53,155 nt of DNA from Streptomyces sp. 378 (GCF_030124145.1 NZ_JASKMS010000042.1:1-53155); one strand, 5' to 3'. Positions 1 through 8,597 are shown, counted from the stretch's first letter. A program made the numbers and translations. The notes: generated by a model not told the origin, from the sequence alone.

Positions 1-561
1 TGGCAGACCGGGCCGGTGGTGTGGGGCACGCCGGGCACCAACGGGCAGCACGCCTACTACCAGTTGATCCACCAGGGCACCAAGCTCATCCCCGCCGACC
101 TGATCGGCTTCGCCCGGCCCGTCGACGAGCTGAGCGACGAACTGAAGGCGCAGCACGACCTGCTGATGGCCAACCTGTTCGCGCAGGGGCAGGCGCTCGC
201 CTTCGGCAAGACCGCCGAGGAGGTGCGCGCGGAGGGCGTACCCGAGGAACAGGTGCCCCACCGCACCTTCCGGGGCAACCACCCCACCACGACGATCCTG
301 GCCACCGAACTGACCCCGTCGGTCCTCGGCCAGCTCGTCGCCCTCTACGAGCACAAGGTGTTCGTGCAGGGCGCCGTGTGGAACATCGACTCCTTCGACC
401 AGTGGGGCGTGGAGCTGGGCAAGGTCCTCGCCAAGCGCGTCGAGCCCGCCCTGACCGAGACGTTCTCATCAGCCGCTGACGCGGCGGGGTCCGTCCCCGG
501 TCTCGACCCGTCCACGGCCGCGCTGGTGGCCACCTACCGCAATCTCCGGGAAGTGAACTGA
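1..561 (+). CDS. pgi: Glucose-6-phosphate isomerase, C-terminal part
   Basis: Interconverts glucose-6-phosphate and fructose-6-phosphate in the cytosol (glycolysis and the pentose phosphate cycle). The reading frame is open from base 1, so the gene starts outside the window; about 186 C-terminal residues are visible of a family that is usually about 550 long. The PGI C-terminal signature is seen as GTNGQHAYYQLIHQGTK near the start of the visible part, and the usual end region with FDQWGVELGK follows. The stop is at 559-561, and gnd starts one base later, so the two genes are very probably co-transcribed. The identification is secure; only the truncation by the window edge is a limit. Confidence 0.96.
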   Translation, partial: WQTGPVVWGTPGTNGQHAYYQLIHQGTKLIPADLIGFARPVDELSDELKAQHDLLMANLFAQGQALAFGKTAEEVRAEGVPEEQVPHRTFRGNHPTTTILATELTPSVLGQLVALYEHKVFVQGAVWNIDSFDQWGVELGKVLAKRVEPALTETFSSAADAAGSVPGLDPSTAALVATYRNLREVN

Positions 562-562
562 C

Positions 563-1447
563 ATGCAGATCGGTCTTGTGGGTCTCGGCAAGATGGGCGG
601 CAACATGCGCGAGCGCCTGCGCAACGCCGGCCACACCGTCATCGGATACGACACCGACCCCGAGAAGTCCGACGTCGGCAGTCTGGCCGACCTCGTCAAC
701 CGGCTGGAAGCGCCCCGCACGGTCTGGGTCATGGTCCCGGCCGGCGAGCCCACCCAGCACGTCATCGACCAGCTCGCGGGTCTCCTGAAGCCCTACGACA
801 CGGTGGTCGACGGCGGCAACTCCCGCTGGACGGACGACGAGAGGCACGCCGAGGAGCTGGGCAAGCGCGGCATCGGCTTCGTCGACGCGGGTGTCTCCGG
901 CGGCGTGTGGGGCCTGAAGAACGGCTACGCCCTGATGGTGGGCGGCGAGAAGGAGTACGTCGACCGGCTGCTGCCGATCTTCGAGGCGCTCAAGCCGGAG
1001 GGCCCGTACGGCTTCGTCCACGCGGGCAAGGTCGGCGCCGGGCACTTCGCCAAGATGGTCCACAACGGCATCGAGTACGCGATGATGCAGGCCTACGCCG
1101 AGGGCTGGGAACTGCTGGAGGCCGTGGACTCGGTGGACAACGTCCGCGAGGTGTTCCGCTCCTGGCAGGAGGGCACCGTCATCCGGTCCTGGTTGCTGGA
1201 ACTGGCGGTGGAGGCCCTCGACGAGGACGAGCACCTGGAGGAGCTCCGGGGCTACGCCCAGGACTCCGGCGAGGGACGCTGGACCGTGGAGGCCGCGATC
1301 GACAACTCCGTGCCGCTGCCCGCGATCACCGCCTCCCTCTTCTCCCGGTTCGCCTCCCGGCAGGACGACTCGCCGCAGATGAAGATGATCGCGGCGCTGC
1401 GCAACCAGTTCGGCGGCCACGCCGTCGAGTCCGCGAAGAAGGCGTAG
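563..1447 (+). CDS. gnd: 6-phosphogluconate dehydrogenase, short decarboxylating form
   Basis: Oxidatively decarboxylates 6-phosphogluconate to ribulose-5-phosphate in the pentose phosphate pathway. At 294 residues it belongs to the short YqeC/GndA-like branch, not the 470-residue dimeric form. The N-terminal Rossmann motif GLGKMGGNM is followed by the 6PGDH signature region (DAGVSGGVWGLKNGY) and the catalytic segment KMVHNGIEYAMMQ. The ATG lies one base after the pgi stop and the next gene begins 3 bases downstream, so pgi, gnd and the phosphatase form one operon. Short forms often prefer NAD; the sequence alone does not settle which cofactor is used. Confidence 0.95.
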   Translation: MQIGLVGLGKMGGNMRERLRNAGHTVIGYDTDPEKSDVGSLADLVNRLEAPRTVWVMVPAGEPTQHVIDQLAGLLKPYDTVVDGGNSRWTDDERHAEELGKRGIGFVDAGVSGGVWGLKNGYALMVGGEKEYVDRLLPIFEALKPEGPYGFVHAGKVGAGHFAKMVHNGIEYAMMQAYAEGWELLEAVDSVDNVREVFRSWQEGTVIRSWLLELAVEALDEDEHLEELRGYAQDSGEGRWTVEAAIDNSVPLPAITASLFSRFASRQDDSPQMKMIAALRNQFGGHAVESAKKA

Positions 1448-1450
1448 CGC

Positions 1451-2038
1451 GTGGGTGATCTGCTGCTGGTCCGCCACGGCGAGACGGAGTGGAGCCGGAG
1501 CGGACAGCACACCAGCTTCACCGACCTGCCCCTCACCCCGAACGGTGAGGAACAGGCCACGTCGCTCGCCCCGCTCCTCGCGGACCGCTCCTTCGCACTG
1601 GTCCTCACCAGCCCGCTCGCCCGCGCGGTACGCACCGCCGAACTCGCGGGCCTGACGGGGGCCGTGCGGGAGGCGGACCTGCACGAGTGGTACTACGGCG
1701 CCTACGAGGGCGTCACCACCGAGGAGATACACCGCACCCGCCCCGAGTGGGACCTGTGGACCGACGGAGGCCCGCCCGGCCCCGACGGCGAACCGGGCGA
1801 GTCCCCCGAGGAGGTCGGCGAGCGGGCCGACCGGGTACTGGCCCGGGCGGCGAAGGCGCTTCCCGAGGGCGATGTGATGCTGGTGGCCCACGGCCACTTC
1901 CTCCGCGTCGTGACGGCCCGCCGGCTGGGTCTGTCCCCGGCGGAGGGGCGGCTGTTCCGGCTGGAGACCGGCACGGTCTGCCGGCTGTCGACCGAACACG
2001 GCCGGCCCGTGATCTCGGAGTGGAACACCAGGGCGTAA
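1451..2038 (+). CDS. Histidine phosphatase (phosphoglycerate mutase-like) family protein
   Basis: A 195-residue cytosolic phosphohydrolase of the histidine phosphatase superfamily. The phospho-acceptor motif RHGETEW is at residues 8-14, and the second catalytic histidine is in VAHGHFLRVV near residue 140. The GTG start sits 3 bases after the gnd stop. A strong hairpin follows the gene, so it is the last member of the pgi operon. From context it probably acts on a sugar phosphate or phosphoglycerate, but the superfamily is too broad to name a substrate. The length fits small single-domain members such as the acid phosphatase and alpha-ribazole phosphatase types. Confidence 0.88.
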   Translation: MGDLLLVRHGETEWSRSGQHTSFTDLPLTPNGEEQATSLAPLLADRSFALVLTSPLARAVRTAELAGLTGAVREADLHEWYYGAYEGVTTEEIHRTRPEWDLWTDGGPPGPDGEPGESPEEVGERADRVLARAAKALPEGDVMLVAHGHFLRVVTARRLGLSPAEGRLFRLETGTVCRLSTEHGRPVISEWNTRA

Positions 2039-2044
2039 CCGGCC

Positions 2045-2077
2045 CCGGCCGGAGGCGGGTTGACAGCCTCCGGCCGG
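2045..2077. terminator. Hairpin terminator after the pgi operon
   Basis: Perfect 12-bp inverted repeat (arms 2045-2056 and 2066-2077, CCGGCCGGAGGC) with a 9-base loop, 6 bases after the phosphatase stop. There is no U-tract, which is normal for Streptomyces terminators. Confidence 0.75.
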
Positions 2078-2097
2078 GCGCGCCAGAGTCCCCGCTG

Positions 2098-3564
2098 ATG
2101 GAGATCGACAACATGACGCCCGCCGAGGAGCGGGTGTGGCGCGCCTTCGCGCGCGGGGCGGACGTCGACTTACGGGAACCGGCGGACGGGGACCCCGCGC
2201 GCGGCGCCGACTGGGGGCCCGAACGGACCCTGCGGGCGGCCGTGGTACGGGCACTGCTGCTCAGCGCCCCGCAGGAGGACGGGGAGACGGCCGCCCTCAG
2301 ACTGGCCGGCGCGCGGATCACCGGGACGCTGAACCTCCAGTACGCCGACGTCGGCCACGCCGTGCGCCTCAGCGACTGCTTCTTCGAGGAAGTGCCCGTG
2401 CTGTACGCGGCGCGGCTGCGCCAGCTGAACCTGCGCGGCTCCGCCCTTCCCGGCCTGGACGCCGACACCCTGCGCGTGGACGGCGTGCTGCGCATGTCCG
2501 GCTGCCTGTTCGAGGGGCCCGTGCGGCTCGGCGGCGCGCAGATCTCCAGCGCGTTGTTCATGGACGGGGCCACCATCGACGAACCGCCCTCCGGCCGGCC
2601 CGCGCTCCAGCTCAACCACGTGACCGTTGGGGACGGCCTGTCGGCGCCGGGCCTGCGGGCGCACGGTGAGGTGCGGCTGACGGGCGCCTCGGTCGCCGGC
2701 ACCGTCGACCTCAACGGGGTGCGGCTGGAGGCCGGTGCCGGAGAGGTCGCCATCGACGCGGAGACGCTCACGGTGGACGGCGACGCCCTGCTGCGCGACG
2801 CGGACGTCCTGGGCTGGATCGGACTGCGCGGCGCCCGGATCGCGGGCCGGCTCGACCTGTCGCACGCCCGCCTGGCGAACCCGGGTGACGCGGCGCTACG
2901 GGCCAGCAGCTGCACCATAGGGGAACTCTGGCTGCGCAAGAGCCCTCCCATGGTCGGCACCCTCAATCTGCGCCGTGCCCAGCTGGACGTGCTGTTCCTG
3001 GAGCCGGAGGTCGTCCCGGAGAAGGTCCTGCTCAACAGTCTCGTCTACACCTCCCTGACCCCGCACGAGCCCGCCGAGCGACGCCTGGCGATGCTGGAGC
3101 GGGACGGCGAGGGCTATGTTCCGCACGCCTACGAGCAGTTGACCGCCGCCTACCGCAGGATCGGCGACGACCCCGCCGCCCGCCTCGTTCAGCTCGCCAA
3201 GCAGCGCCGCCGGCGCGCCACCCTGCCCTGGTACGGCCGGTTGTGGGGCCATGTGCAGGACGCCACCGTCGGCTACGGCTTCCGCCCCCTGCGGGCCGCG
3301 GGCTGGCTGGTGTCGCTGCTGGTGATCGGCTCCCTCGCCTACGCCCTGCACCACCCCGAGCCGCTCAAGGCGGACGAGGCCCCCCGGTTCAACCCGGTCT
3401 TCTACACCCTCGACCTGCTGCTGCCGGTGATCTCGTTCGGCCAGGAGGGCGCGTTCGCCCCCACCGGCGGGTACCAGTGGCTGTCCTACGCCCTCGTGCT
3501 CACGGGCTGGATCCTCGCCACCACCGTCGTCACCGGCATCACCCGGACCGTCAGCCGCCAGTGA
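2098..3564 (+). CDS. Membrane protein with repeat-rich cytosolic region and channel-like C-terminus
   Basis: A 488-residue protein; I do not recognise a named family with certainty. Residues about 60-330 are a series of short degenerate repeats (patterns such as LRGA.I.G.LDL, VRL.GA.I), suggesting a beta-helix or bactofilin-like fold. The last 95 residues hold two hydrophobic helices (AAGWLVSLLVIGSLAY and LSYALVLTGWILATTV) flanking a re-entrant-looking stretch (FYTLDLLLPVISFGQ), an arrangement like two-helix ion channels. ATG 2098 is chosen because homology-like sequence begins there and a terminator lies just upstream; the frame is open further 5'. A TTA leucine codon at 2170-2172 implies bldA-dependent translation. 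The 3' end overlaps the convergent quiC gene by 14 bp. Similar Streptomyces proteins are often labelled membrane-associated oxidoreductase, but I see no redox motif. Confidence 0.75.
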   Translation: MEIDNMTPAEERVWRAFARGADVDLREPADGDPARGADWGPERTLRAAVVRALLLSAPQEDGETAALRLAGARITGTLNLQYADVGHAVRLSDCFFEEVPVLYAARLRQLNLRGSALPGLDADTLRVDGVLRMSGCLFEGPVRLGGAQISSALFMDGATIDEPPSGRPALQLNHVTVGDGLSAPGLRAHGEVRLTGASVAGTVDLNGVRLEAGAGEVAIDAETLTVDGDALLRDADVLGWIGLRGARIAGRLDLSHARLANPGDAALRASSCTIGELWLRKSPPMVGTLNLRRAQLDVLFLEPEVVPEKVLLNSLVYTSLTPHEPAERRLAMLERDGEGYVPHAYEQLTAAYRRIGDDPAARLVQLAKQRRRRATLPWYGRLWGHVQDATVGYGFRPLRAAGWLVSLLVIGSLAYALHHPEPLKADEAPRFNPVFYTLDLLLPVISFGQEGAFAPTGGYQWLSYALVLTGWILATTVVTGITRTVSRQ

Positions 3565-5374
3565 GCGCCCGCACCGCGTGCTGCGCGGCCAGCCGCACCG
3601 GGGCGTTGGCGGCGCCGTAGCCCCGGTAGCCGCCGTCGCGCTGGACGAGTTCGACGAAGACCCGGCCGACGGTGCGGGTGTAGCAGTGGCGGAAGACACC
3701 GTGGGCGTCGCGGTCGTAGAGGATGCCGAGGTCGCGGTAGGTCTCCAGCTCACCGTCGGCGAACTCGAAGCGGGCGGCGAGGTCGTCGTGGTAGTTCGCC
3801 GGGACGGGCAGCAGGCTGCCGCCCGCGTCCCGGAAGCGGCGGGCGGCGGCGACCACGTCGTCGGTGGCCAGGGCGATGTGCTGGGCGTGGACGGTGTCGT
3901 CCGTGGGCGCGGCGCCGACGGTGAGGGCGATCCGGACGCTGCCGTCGGGGGTGGTGACGGCGCGGCTGCGCATCAGTCCGTAGGGGTCGGCGACGTCGAC
4001 GCTGTCCTGGGCGCGCAGGCCGAGCACGCCGCGGTGGAAGAGGGCCGCCTCGTCGAAGTGGTGCCAGGGCTGGGTGAGGGCGAGGTGGTCGATGCCCCGG
4101 ATGCCCGCGCCCGGCGGGGGCGCGCCGATGTCCTCGAAGTCGGCGCGCCAGTCGGGCGGTTCCGGGTGGCCGGCGGCTCCGGCGGCTCCGGCGGCGCAGA
4201 AGAACAGTTCGGTGCCGTCGGGCGCGGCGACCGCGTCCAGCGGGGCGTCCCCGGGAGCGCGCCGGCGCGGCAGCACGGGCGCCAGCAGTGCCTCGGCCCG
4301 CCGGGCCGCCGCTGCCGGGTCCGGTGACTCCAGCCCGATCGCGGCGAGTCGGGTGCCCTCGCGGCGGACGGCCGGCCCGGTGTTGACGAGGATCCGGGCC
4401 TCGCCCTGCTCCCACAGGGTGACGGGCTTGCCCCGGTGCCGTGCGGTGCGAGTGAAGCCGAGGGCGGCGAGCAGGGCACCCAGGGGTTCGGCGTCGGGCG
4501 TGACCAGCTCGGCGAAGGCGACGCCGGTGGGGACGACCGGGGCGGGCAGGGACGTCGCTCCCACCTCCTCCTGGAGGACCAGCAGGGAGCGCCGGGCGTC
4601 GACGGCGGTAGGGCCGGCCTCGGCCTGCCGGAACACGTCGTTGAAGACCTCCAGGGACAGCGGGCCGTCGTAGCCGGTGGCGAGCACACGCCGCACCAGC
4701 CCGGCGACGTCGAAGCCGCCCTGGCCGGGGAAGCAGCGGTGGTGGCGGCTCCACTGCAGGACGTCCATGGCCGGCAGCGGGGCGTCGGCGAGCTGGAGGA
4801 AGAAGATCTTCTCGCCGGGGATGGCAGCGATGCCTTCGAGGTCCTTCGGTTCACCGCCGCGCGAGAGGATGTGGAAGCTGTCCAGGCAGGTGCCGAGCGC
4901 GGGATGGGCGGCGGCCTCGACGATGCGCCAGGCGTGGTCCCAGGTACTGACGTGCCGGCCCCAGGCGAGCGCCTCATAGGCGACCCGGACGCCGGACTCC
5001 CCCGCCAGGTCGGCGAGCCGGCGGAGCTGCTCGGCGGCGAGGGCGTCGTCGTCCACCGCCTGCGGGGAGACGCTGGAGCAGACGAGGACCGTCTCGGCGC
5101 CGAGCCGGCGCATCAGCTCGAACTTGTGCCGGGCCCGCCGCAGGTTCCGGGCGAACTCGGCCTCGGGGACTGCCTCCATGTCCCGCATGGGCTGGTAGAG
5201 GTCGACGGTGAGACCCAGGTCGGCACAGCGGGCGCGGATGTCCTCGGGAGTGAGAGAGCTGGCCAGCAGGTCGTTCTCGAAGATCTCCACCCCGTCGAAC
5301 CCGGCCCGGGCCGCGGCGTCGAGCTTCTCGGTGAGGGAGCCGCTGAGACAGACGGTGGCGATGGACGTACGCAC
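3551..5374 (-). CDS. quiC: 3-dehydroshikimate dehydratase fused to HPPD-like domain (QuiC type)
   Basis: A 607-residue two-domain enzyme. Residues about 1-275 form a sugar-phosphate isomerase-like TIM barrel with metal-ligand segments (VEIFEND, YEALAWGR, CLDSFHI, QLADAP, LEVFND), as in 3-dehydroshikimate dehydratase, which makes protocatechuate. Residues about 290-607 are a 4-hydroxyphenylpyruvate dioxygenase-like vicinal-oxygen-chelate region (GIDHLALTQPWHHFDEA, HIALATDD, FVELVQRDGGYRGYG). This fusion is the known QuiC1 architecture of quinate/shikimate catabolism; in characterised members the first domain carries the dehydratase activity. The GTG at 5374 begins the typical VRTSIATVCLSG sequence. 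It lies 14 bases after the aroE-like gene on the same strand, so the two form an operon. The open frame upstream of 5374 runs antisense to other genes and is not coding. Confidence 0.92.
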   Translation of the reverse strand: MRTSIATVCLSGSLTEKLDAAARAGFDGVEIFENDLLASSLTPEDIRARCADLGLTVDLYQPMRDMEAVPEAEFARNLRRARHKFELMRRLGAETVLVCSSVSPQAVDDDALAAEQLRRLADLAGESGVRVAYEALAWGRHVSTWDHAWRIVEAAAHPALGTCLDSFHILSRGGEPKDLEGIAAIPGEKIFFLQLADAPLPAMDVLQWSRHHRCFPGQGGFDVAGLVRRVLATGYDGPLSLEVFNDVFRQAEAGPTAVDARRSLLVLQEEVGATSLPAPVVPTGVAFAELVTPDAEPLGALLAALGFTRTARHRGKPVTLWEQGEARILVNTGPAVRREGTRLAAIGLESPDPAAAARRAEALLAPVLPRRRAPGDAPLDAVAAPDGTELFFCAAGAAGAAGHPEPPDWRADFEDIGAPPPGAGIRGIDHLALTQPWHHFDEAALFHRGVLGLRAQDSVDVADPYGLMRSRAVTTPDGSVRIALTVGAAPTDDTVHAQHIALATDDVVAAARRFRDAGGSLLPVPANYHDDLAARFEFADGELETYRDLGILYDRDAHGVFRHCYTRTVGRVFVELVQRDGGYRGYGAANAPVRLAAQHAVRALTGG

Positions 5375-5388
5375 GTCGGTACCCCTCT

Positions 5389-6264
5389 CTACTTCGAAGC
5401 CCCGACGGCCCCGGCCAGTTCGGTCAGGTCCGCCAGCATCCGCGCGGTATCGGGTTCCCGGCCGGTGAACAGGCGGAACGCGTCGGCGGCCTGGAAGGCG
5501 GCCATGCCACCGCCGTCGAGGGTGGCGCAGCCCAGGGCGCGGGCCGAGCGCAGCAGCTCGGTCTCCAGCGGGCGGTACACCACCTCGGCCACCCACAGCC
5601 CGGAGTGGAGCAGCGCGGCGGGCAGGGGGAGGCCGGGGTGGGCCGCCATACCGGTGGGCGTGGCGTGGACGATGCCGTCGGCGTGCGCGAGCAGCTCGCC
5701 CCGCCGGTCCGGCGGGGCGGCGCCCGCACGGCCCGCCCCGAAGGTCCGGTTCAGCGCGTCGGCCAGGGCGGCGGCCCGCTCGGGCAGGGCGTCGACGACG
5801 GTGACCCGCCCGGCGCCGAGGGTGAGCACGGCGTGGGCGACGGCGGCGCCCGCACCGCCGGCGCCCAGCAGCACGACCCGCTCCAGCCGCGCGTCGGGCA
5901 GCCCGCGCGCGAAGGACGCGGCGAAGCCGGTGACGTCCGTGTTGTGGCCGACGGCCCGGCCGTCCTCGAAGACGACCGTGTTGACCGCTCCCAGCGCCTC
6001 GGCCTGCGGGGTGAGCGCGTCCAGGTGCTCGACGACGAGCTGCTTGCAGGGGTGCGTGATGTTGAGCCCGTCGAAGCCCAGGTCGCGGGCGGCCCGCACC
6101 AGGTCGCCCACCGCCTCGGGCGCCACTTCGAGGGTGTCGATGTCGATGAGCCGGTAGACCAGTCGCAGGCCCTGGCGGTCGGCCTCGCGTTCGTGCAACG
6201 CCGGGCTGAGTGACGGACCGATGCCGGACCCGATCAGTCCGACGAGATACGACTCCTTGGGCAC
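5389..6264 (-). CDS. aroE: Shikimate/quinate dehydrogenase (AroE family)
   Basis: A 291-residue NAD(P)-dependent dehydrogenase of the AroE/YdiB family. The substrate-binding N-terminus has the SLSP motif (GPSLSPALHE) and the catalytic Lys region NITHPCKQLV; the Rossmann loop is GAGGAGAAVAHAV, and NTDVTGF is intact. Its place immediately before quiC, and its divergence from a TetR regulator and a shikimate-type transporter, suggest catabolic oxidation of shikimate or quinate to the 3-dehydro acids rather than the biosynthetic reaction. The ATG start is at 6264, with an operator-like palindrome 23 bases upstream. The alternative is a biosynthetic AroE paralogue; the context favours catabolism. 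Confidence 0.9.
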   Translation of the reverse strand: MPKESYLVGLIGSGIGPSLSPALHEREADRQGLRLVYRLIDIDTLEVAPEAVGDLVRAARDLGFDGLNITHPCKQLVVEHLDALTPQAEALGAVNTVVFEDGRAVGHNTDVTGFAASFARGLPDARLERVVLLGAGGAGAAVAHAVLTLGAGRVTVVDALPERAAALADALNRTFGAGRAGAAPPDRRGELLAHADGIVHATPTGMAAHPGLPLPAALLHSGLWVAEVVYRPLETELLRSARALGCATLDGGGMAAFQAADAFRLFTGREPDTARMLADLTELAGAVGASK

Positions 6265-6286
6265 GTGCGCCTCCCGAGCGGCTCAC

Positions 6287-6308
6287 TAATGTACGAACCA
6301 GTACGTTA
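6287..6308. promoter_or_regulatory. Palindromic operator between aroE-like gene and TetR regulator
   Basis: Inverted repeat TAATGTAC-N6-GTACGTTA (arms 6287-6294 and 6301-6308), one mismatch per arm. It lies in the 142-bp divergent region between the dehydrogenase and the TetR gene, and its AT content stands out from the surroundings. It is the likely binding site of the adjacent TetR protein, controlling the quinate/shikimate operon and the regulator itself. Confidence 0.65.
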
Positions 6309-6406
6309 GCTATATCAGCCGAGCATCGGCTCGGGAAGACCCAGCGGAGGGACGGCCCCGTGCTTCTACAATCACCGGCACCGGCCCCTCCGCCCGAAGG
6401 AACCTG

Positions 6407-7072
6407 ATGACCAGCGCCGAAGAACCGGCACGTCCCGGCGAGCGCATCCGTGACGCCGCCCGCACCCGGGCCGAGATCCTCGACGTCGCCACCCAGGAGT
6501 TCGCGCGGGCCGGCTACGACGGGGCCCGGGTGGACGAGATCGCCGCCCGCACCCGGACCACGAAGCGGATGATCTACTACTACTTCGGCGGCAAGGAACA
6601 GCTGTTCACGGCCGTGCTGGAGCGGGCGTACGGCGTGATCCGGGAGGCCGAGCAGCAGCTCGACGTCGACCACCTGGACCCGGTCGCGGCCATCCGGAGG
6701 CTCGCCGAGGTGACCTTCGACCACCACGAGCAGCACCCCGACTTCATCCGCCTGGTCAGCATCGAGAACATCCACGAGGCGCAGCACATCGCCGGCTCCG
6801 AGAAGCTCGGGAAGATCGGCTCCCCCGCCCTGGACGTGATCCGCCGGATCCTGGCGTCGGGCCGGGAGTCGGGACTGTTCACGGCCGACGTCGACGCCGT
6901 CGACCTGCACGCGATGATCTCCGCGTTCTGCTTCTTCCGGGTCTCCAACCGGCACACCTTCGGCGCGCTGTTCGGCCGCGACCTGCTCGACCGGACGCAA
7001 CGCGCGCACTACCGCACCATGCTGGGCGACATGGTGATCGCGTATCTGACGGCGGAGCGGACGACGGACTGA
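6407..7072 (+). CDS. TetR family transcriptional regulator
   Basis: A 221-residue regulator. The N-terminal DNA-binding domain (residues about 18-65) shows the TetR pattern: RAEILDVATQEFARAGYDG, then VDEIAARTRTTKRMIYYYFGGKEQLF. The C-terminal ligand domain (AISAFCFFRVSNRHTFGALFG) is of the kind found in regulators of aromatic and quinate catabolism. It is divergent from aroE-quiC and is followed, same strand, by the MHS transporter gene, so it sits in the middle of the regulon it probably controls. A ligand such as protocatechuate, shikimate or quinate is an inference. Confidence 0.9.
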   Translation: MTSAEEPARPGERIRDAARTRAEILDVATQEFARAGYDGARVDEIAARTRTTKRMIYYYFGGKEQLFTAVLERAYGVIREAEQQLDVDHLDPVAAIRRLAEVTFDHHEQHPDFIRLVSIENIHEAQHIAGSEKLGKIGSPALDVIRRILASGRESGLFTADVDAVDLHAMISAFCFFRVSNRHTFGALFGRDLLDRTQRAHYRTMLGDMVIAYLTAERTTD

Positions 7073-7091
7073 ACGTCCGGCGCGAGACCCC

Positions 7092-7120
7092 TTGACACCG
7101 GTGGCACCCGGGCGCAGCAT
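7092..7120 (+). promoter_or_regulatory. Possible sigma-70-type promoter for the MHS transporter
   Basis: TTGACA at 7092-7097 and CAGCAT at 7115-7120 with a 17-base spacer, just after the TetR stop. The -35 is a consensus match and the -10 is weak. It lies just upstream of the palindrome at 7136-7160. Confidence 0.4.
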
Positions 7121-7135
7121 CACTGGCCATCCCCT

Positions 7136-7160
7136 ACTAACTACCCAGTGGGTTAATTAG
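7136..7160. promoter_or_regulatory. AT-rich imperfect palindrome upstream of the transporter
   Basis: Imperfect palindrome around ACTACCCA-G-TGGGTTA, with CTAA at the left edge and TTAG at the right edge. It is AT-rich in a GC-rich setting and 78 bases before the transporter start. It does not closely match the GTAC palindrome at 6287-6308, so the same regulator need not bind both. Confidence 0.45.
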
Positions 7161-7238
7161 CCGTGATCCGGCGCACACCCTCCCCTGCTCACCCGTGTCC
7201 CGCTCCGCCCAGGGCGGAGCTCCCCCGAAGGAGCCGCC

Positions 7239-8597
7239 GTGTCCGTCCCCGCCCCGTCCCCAGGGTCCACCGCACCGCCCGGCCAGCCCAGGAAGGCCGC
7301 GACCGCCGCCTGGATCGGCAGCGCCCTGGAGTACTACGACTTCTTCATCTACGGCAGCGCCGCCGCGCTGATCTTCCCCGAGGTGTTCTTCGACGAGTCC
7401 GATCCCGCCACGGCGACCCTGCTGTCGCTCGCCACGTTCGGCGTCGCCTACGCCGCACGCCCGGTGGGCGCGCTGGTGCTCGGGCACGTCGGCGACCGGG
7501 CCGGCCGCAAGAAGATCATGGTCTTCACGCTGATGCTGATGGGCCTGTCGACGTTCCTCATCGGCTGTCTGCCCACCCGGGACCAGGTCGGCGACCTCGC
7601 CCCGGTCCTGCTGGTGGTGTGCCGGGTGCTGCAGGGCATCTCCGCGGCCGGTGAGCAGGCCAGCGCCAACTCCATGACGCTGGAACACGCGCCACCCCAC
7701 CGGCGCGGCTTCTTCACGAGCTTCACCCTGAGCGGCACACAGGGCGGCCAGCTGCTGGCGACGCTGGTGTTCATCCCGGTCGCGGCGCTGCCCGAGGAGC
7801 AGTTGCTGTCGTGGGGCTGGCGGCTGCCGTTCTGGCTGAGCGTCGCGGTGGCCGTCGTCGGCTACGTCATCCGCCGCAAGCTGGACGAGACGCCCGCCTT
7901 CGCCCAGCAGGCCGCCGAGGAGGGCGTGGCCAAGCTGCCGCTCGTGATCCTGCTCCGCGAGCACTGGGCGGACGTGCTGCGCGTGATCGCCGGCGCGCTG
8001 GTCGCCTCGGTCAGCACGATCTTCACGGTGTGGGCGCTGGCGTACGCCACCGGCGACGCCGTCGGCATGTCGCGTACGGCCATGCTGTGGGTGGGTGCCC
8101 TGGCGAACGTCGTCGCGCTCGCCGCGATCCCGCTGTGGGCCGCGCTGTCCGACCGGATCGGCCGCCGCCCGGTGTTCATGATCGGCGCGGCCGGCAGCGC
8201 GGTGACGATGTTCCTGTACCTGTGGGCGGTCTCCACGGGCTCCTATCCGCTGACGTTCCTGACGGGCGTCGTCTGCTTCGGCCTGGTCTACAGCGCGGCG
8301 AACGGTGTGTGGCCCGCCTTCTACGGCGAGATGTTCGCGACGCGCGTCCGGCTGTCCGGTGTGGCGATCGGCACCCAGATCGGCTTCGCCGCGGCCGGGT
8401 TCGCGGTGACGTTCGCGGCGCGGATCGCCGGCCCCGAGGGTGACGACTGGTCGGCGGTGGCGCTGTTCACGGCGGCGTTGTGCGTGCCGCCGGTGATCGC
8501 GGCGATGTCGGCGCGAGAGACCCACCGGGTTCCTACAGAGGCGCTGGGGGAACGCACCGGACTCGGGGCCGCGCAGGCACAGAAGGTGACGGCCTGA
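7239..8597 (+). CDS. MFS transporter of the metabolite:H+ symporter (MHS) type
   Basis: A 452-residue inner-membrane permease with 12 predicted helices. It has the MHS hallmarks: WIGSALEYYDFFIYGSAAAL in helix 1, the loop motif GHVGDRAGRKKIM after helix 2, and RVLQGISAAGEQASA in helix 4. MHS members carry shikimate (ShiA), alpha-ketoglutarate, proline/betaine and similar organic acids with protons. Its place beside quiC, the AroE-type gene and the TetR gene makes shikimate, quinate or protocatechuate import the best guess. The GTG start follows a possible ribosome site CCGAAGGAGCC. No 3' truncation is visible. Confidence 0.9.
   Translation: MSVPAPSPGSTAPPGQPRKAATAAWIGSALEYYDFFIYGSAAALIFPEVFFDESDPATATLLSLATFGVAYAARPVGALVLGHVGDRAGRKKIMVFTLMLMGLSTFLIGCLPTRDQVGDLAPVLLVVCRVLQGISAAGEQASANSMTLEHAPPHRRGFFTSFTLSGTQGGQLLATLVFIPVAALPEEQLLSWGWRLPFWLSVAVAVVGYVIRRKLDETPAFAQQAAEEGVAKLPLVILLREHWADVLRVIAGALVASVSTIFTVWALAYATGDAVGMSRTAMLWVGALANVVALAAIPLWAALSDRIGRRPVFMIGAAGSAVTMFLYLWAVSTGSYPLTFLTGVVCFGLVYSAANGVWPAFYGEMFATRVRLSGVAIGTQIGFAAAGFAVTFAARIAGPEGDDWSAVALFTAALCVPPVIAAMSARETHRVPTEALGERTGLGAAQAQKVTA

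Noticed and set aside
86..2254. 722-residue open frame on the minus strand
   Set aside because: Arg/Pro/Gly-rich shadow of pgi, gnd and the phosphatase, as expected in GC-rich DNA.
5375..7123. Very long open frame continuing quiC upstream to 7123 on the minus strand
   Set aside because: It runs antisense through the TetR gene and overlaps the AroE-type gene in another frame; homology begins at the GTG at 5374.
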